From Cytophagaceae bacterium UBA6715 (GTDB lineage Bacteria; Bacteroidota; Bacteroidia; Cytophagales; Spirosomataceae), in assembly GCA_002454335.1 (NCBI GenBank), contig DKIP01000101.1, positions 1-5,552 on the forward strand: a DNA stretch of 5,552 nucleotides. Direction: 5' to 3'. Of this stretch, positions 5,542-5,552 are shown piece by piece; positions within the stretch are counted from its first letter, which is position 1; each line of letters opens with the position of its first letter. The position numbers and the translations under genes are program-made. The notes under the pieces were generated by a model. The model saw only the letters and a list, made by a program, of their open reading frames with translations, did not search any database and was not told where the DNA came from.

Positions 5542-5552
5542 CTACAGACTTT

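Overview
The window looks like chromosomal DNA of a member of the Bacteroidota. The Cas9 is of the large type II-C form common in that phylum. Promoter-like boxes fit the phylum's TTTG / TAnnTTTG pattern, and start codons are preceded by A-rich sequence rather than Shine-Dalgarno sites. Genus and species cannot be read from the sequence.

Layout, left to right: (1) 1-2545, minus strand: the N-terminal 848 codons of a cas9 gene. It is uninterrupted as far as it can be read and is cut by the left edge, so RuvC-III, the PAM-interacting domain and any cas1/cas2/array lie outside. (2) 2546-2921, a 376-base divergent intergenic region. Next to cas9 it holds a previously unannotated small RNA on the plus strand with all the parts of a type II-C tracrRNA: a possible anti-repeat, a CAATAAGG nexus segment, and a UUCG-capped intrinsic terminator with a T tract. 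The rest is AT-rich, with a candidate promoter and an inverted repeat in front of the next gene. (3) 2922-3140, plus strand: a 72-residue DUF2442-like protein without its common DUF4160 partner. (4) 3211-4038 and 4035-5507, plus strand: a two-gene operon with an ATGA overlap, encoding an FAH-fold 2-keto-3-deoxy-pentonate dehydratase-like enzyme and an NADP-type 2,5-dioxovalerate (alpha-ketoglutarate semialdehyde) dehydrogenase. (5) 5518-5541: a perfect 10-bp stem with a TGAA loop, a terminator that reads best on the minus strand.

How the parts work together: the cas9 and tracrRNA form the effector end of a type II-C CRISPR system, with the RNA divergent from and tightly abutting cas9, so the two promoters and leaders may interfere. 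The two metabolic genes would perform the last two steps of non-phosphorylative pentose (or related sugar acid) oxidation: 2-keto-3-deoxy-pentonate to 2-oxoglutarate semialdehyde plus water, then to 2-oxoglutarate, which enters the TCA cycle. No functional link between the CRISPR half and the metabolic half is visible; the boundary lies in or near 2664-2921. The families are all known. The parts most worth checking are the tracrRNA with its repeat prediction, the overlapping cas9/tracrRNA control region, and the orphan DUF2442 gene with its small upstream frame.
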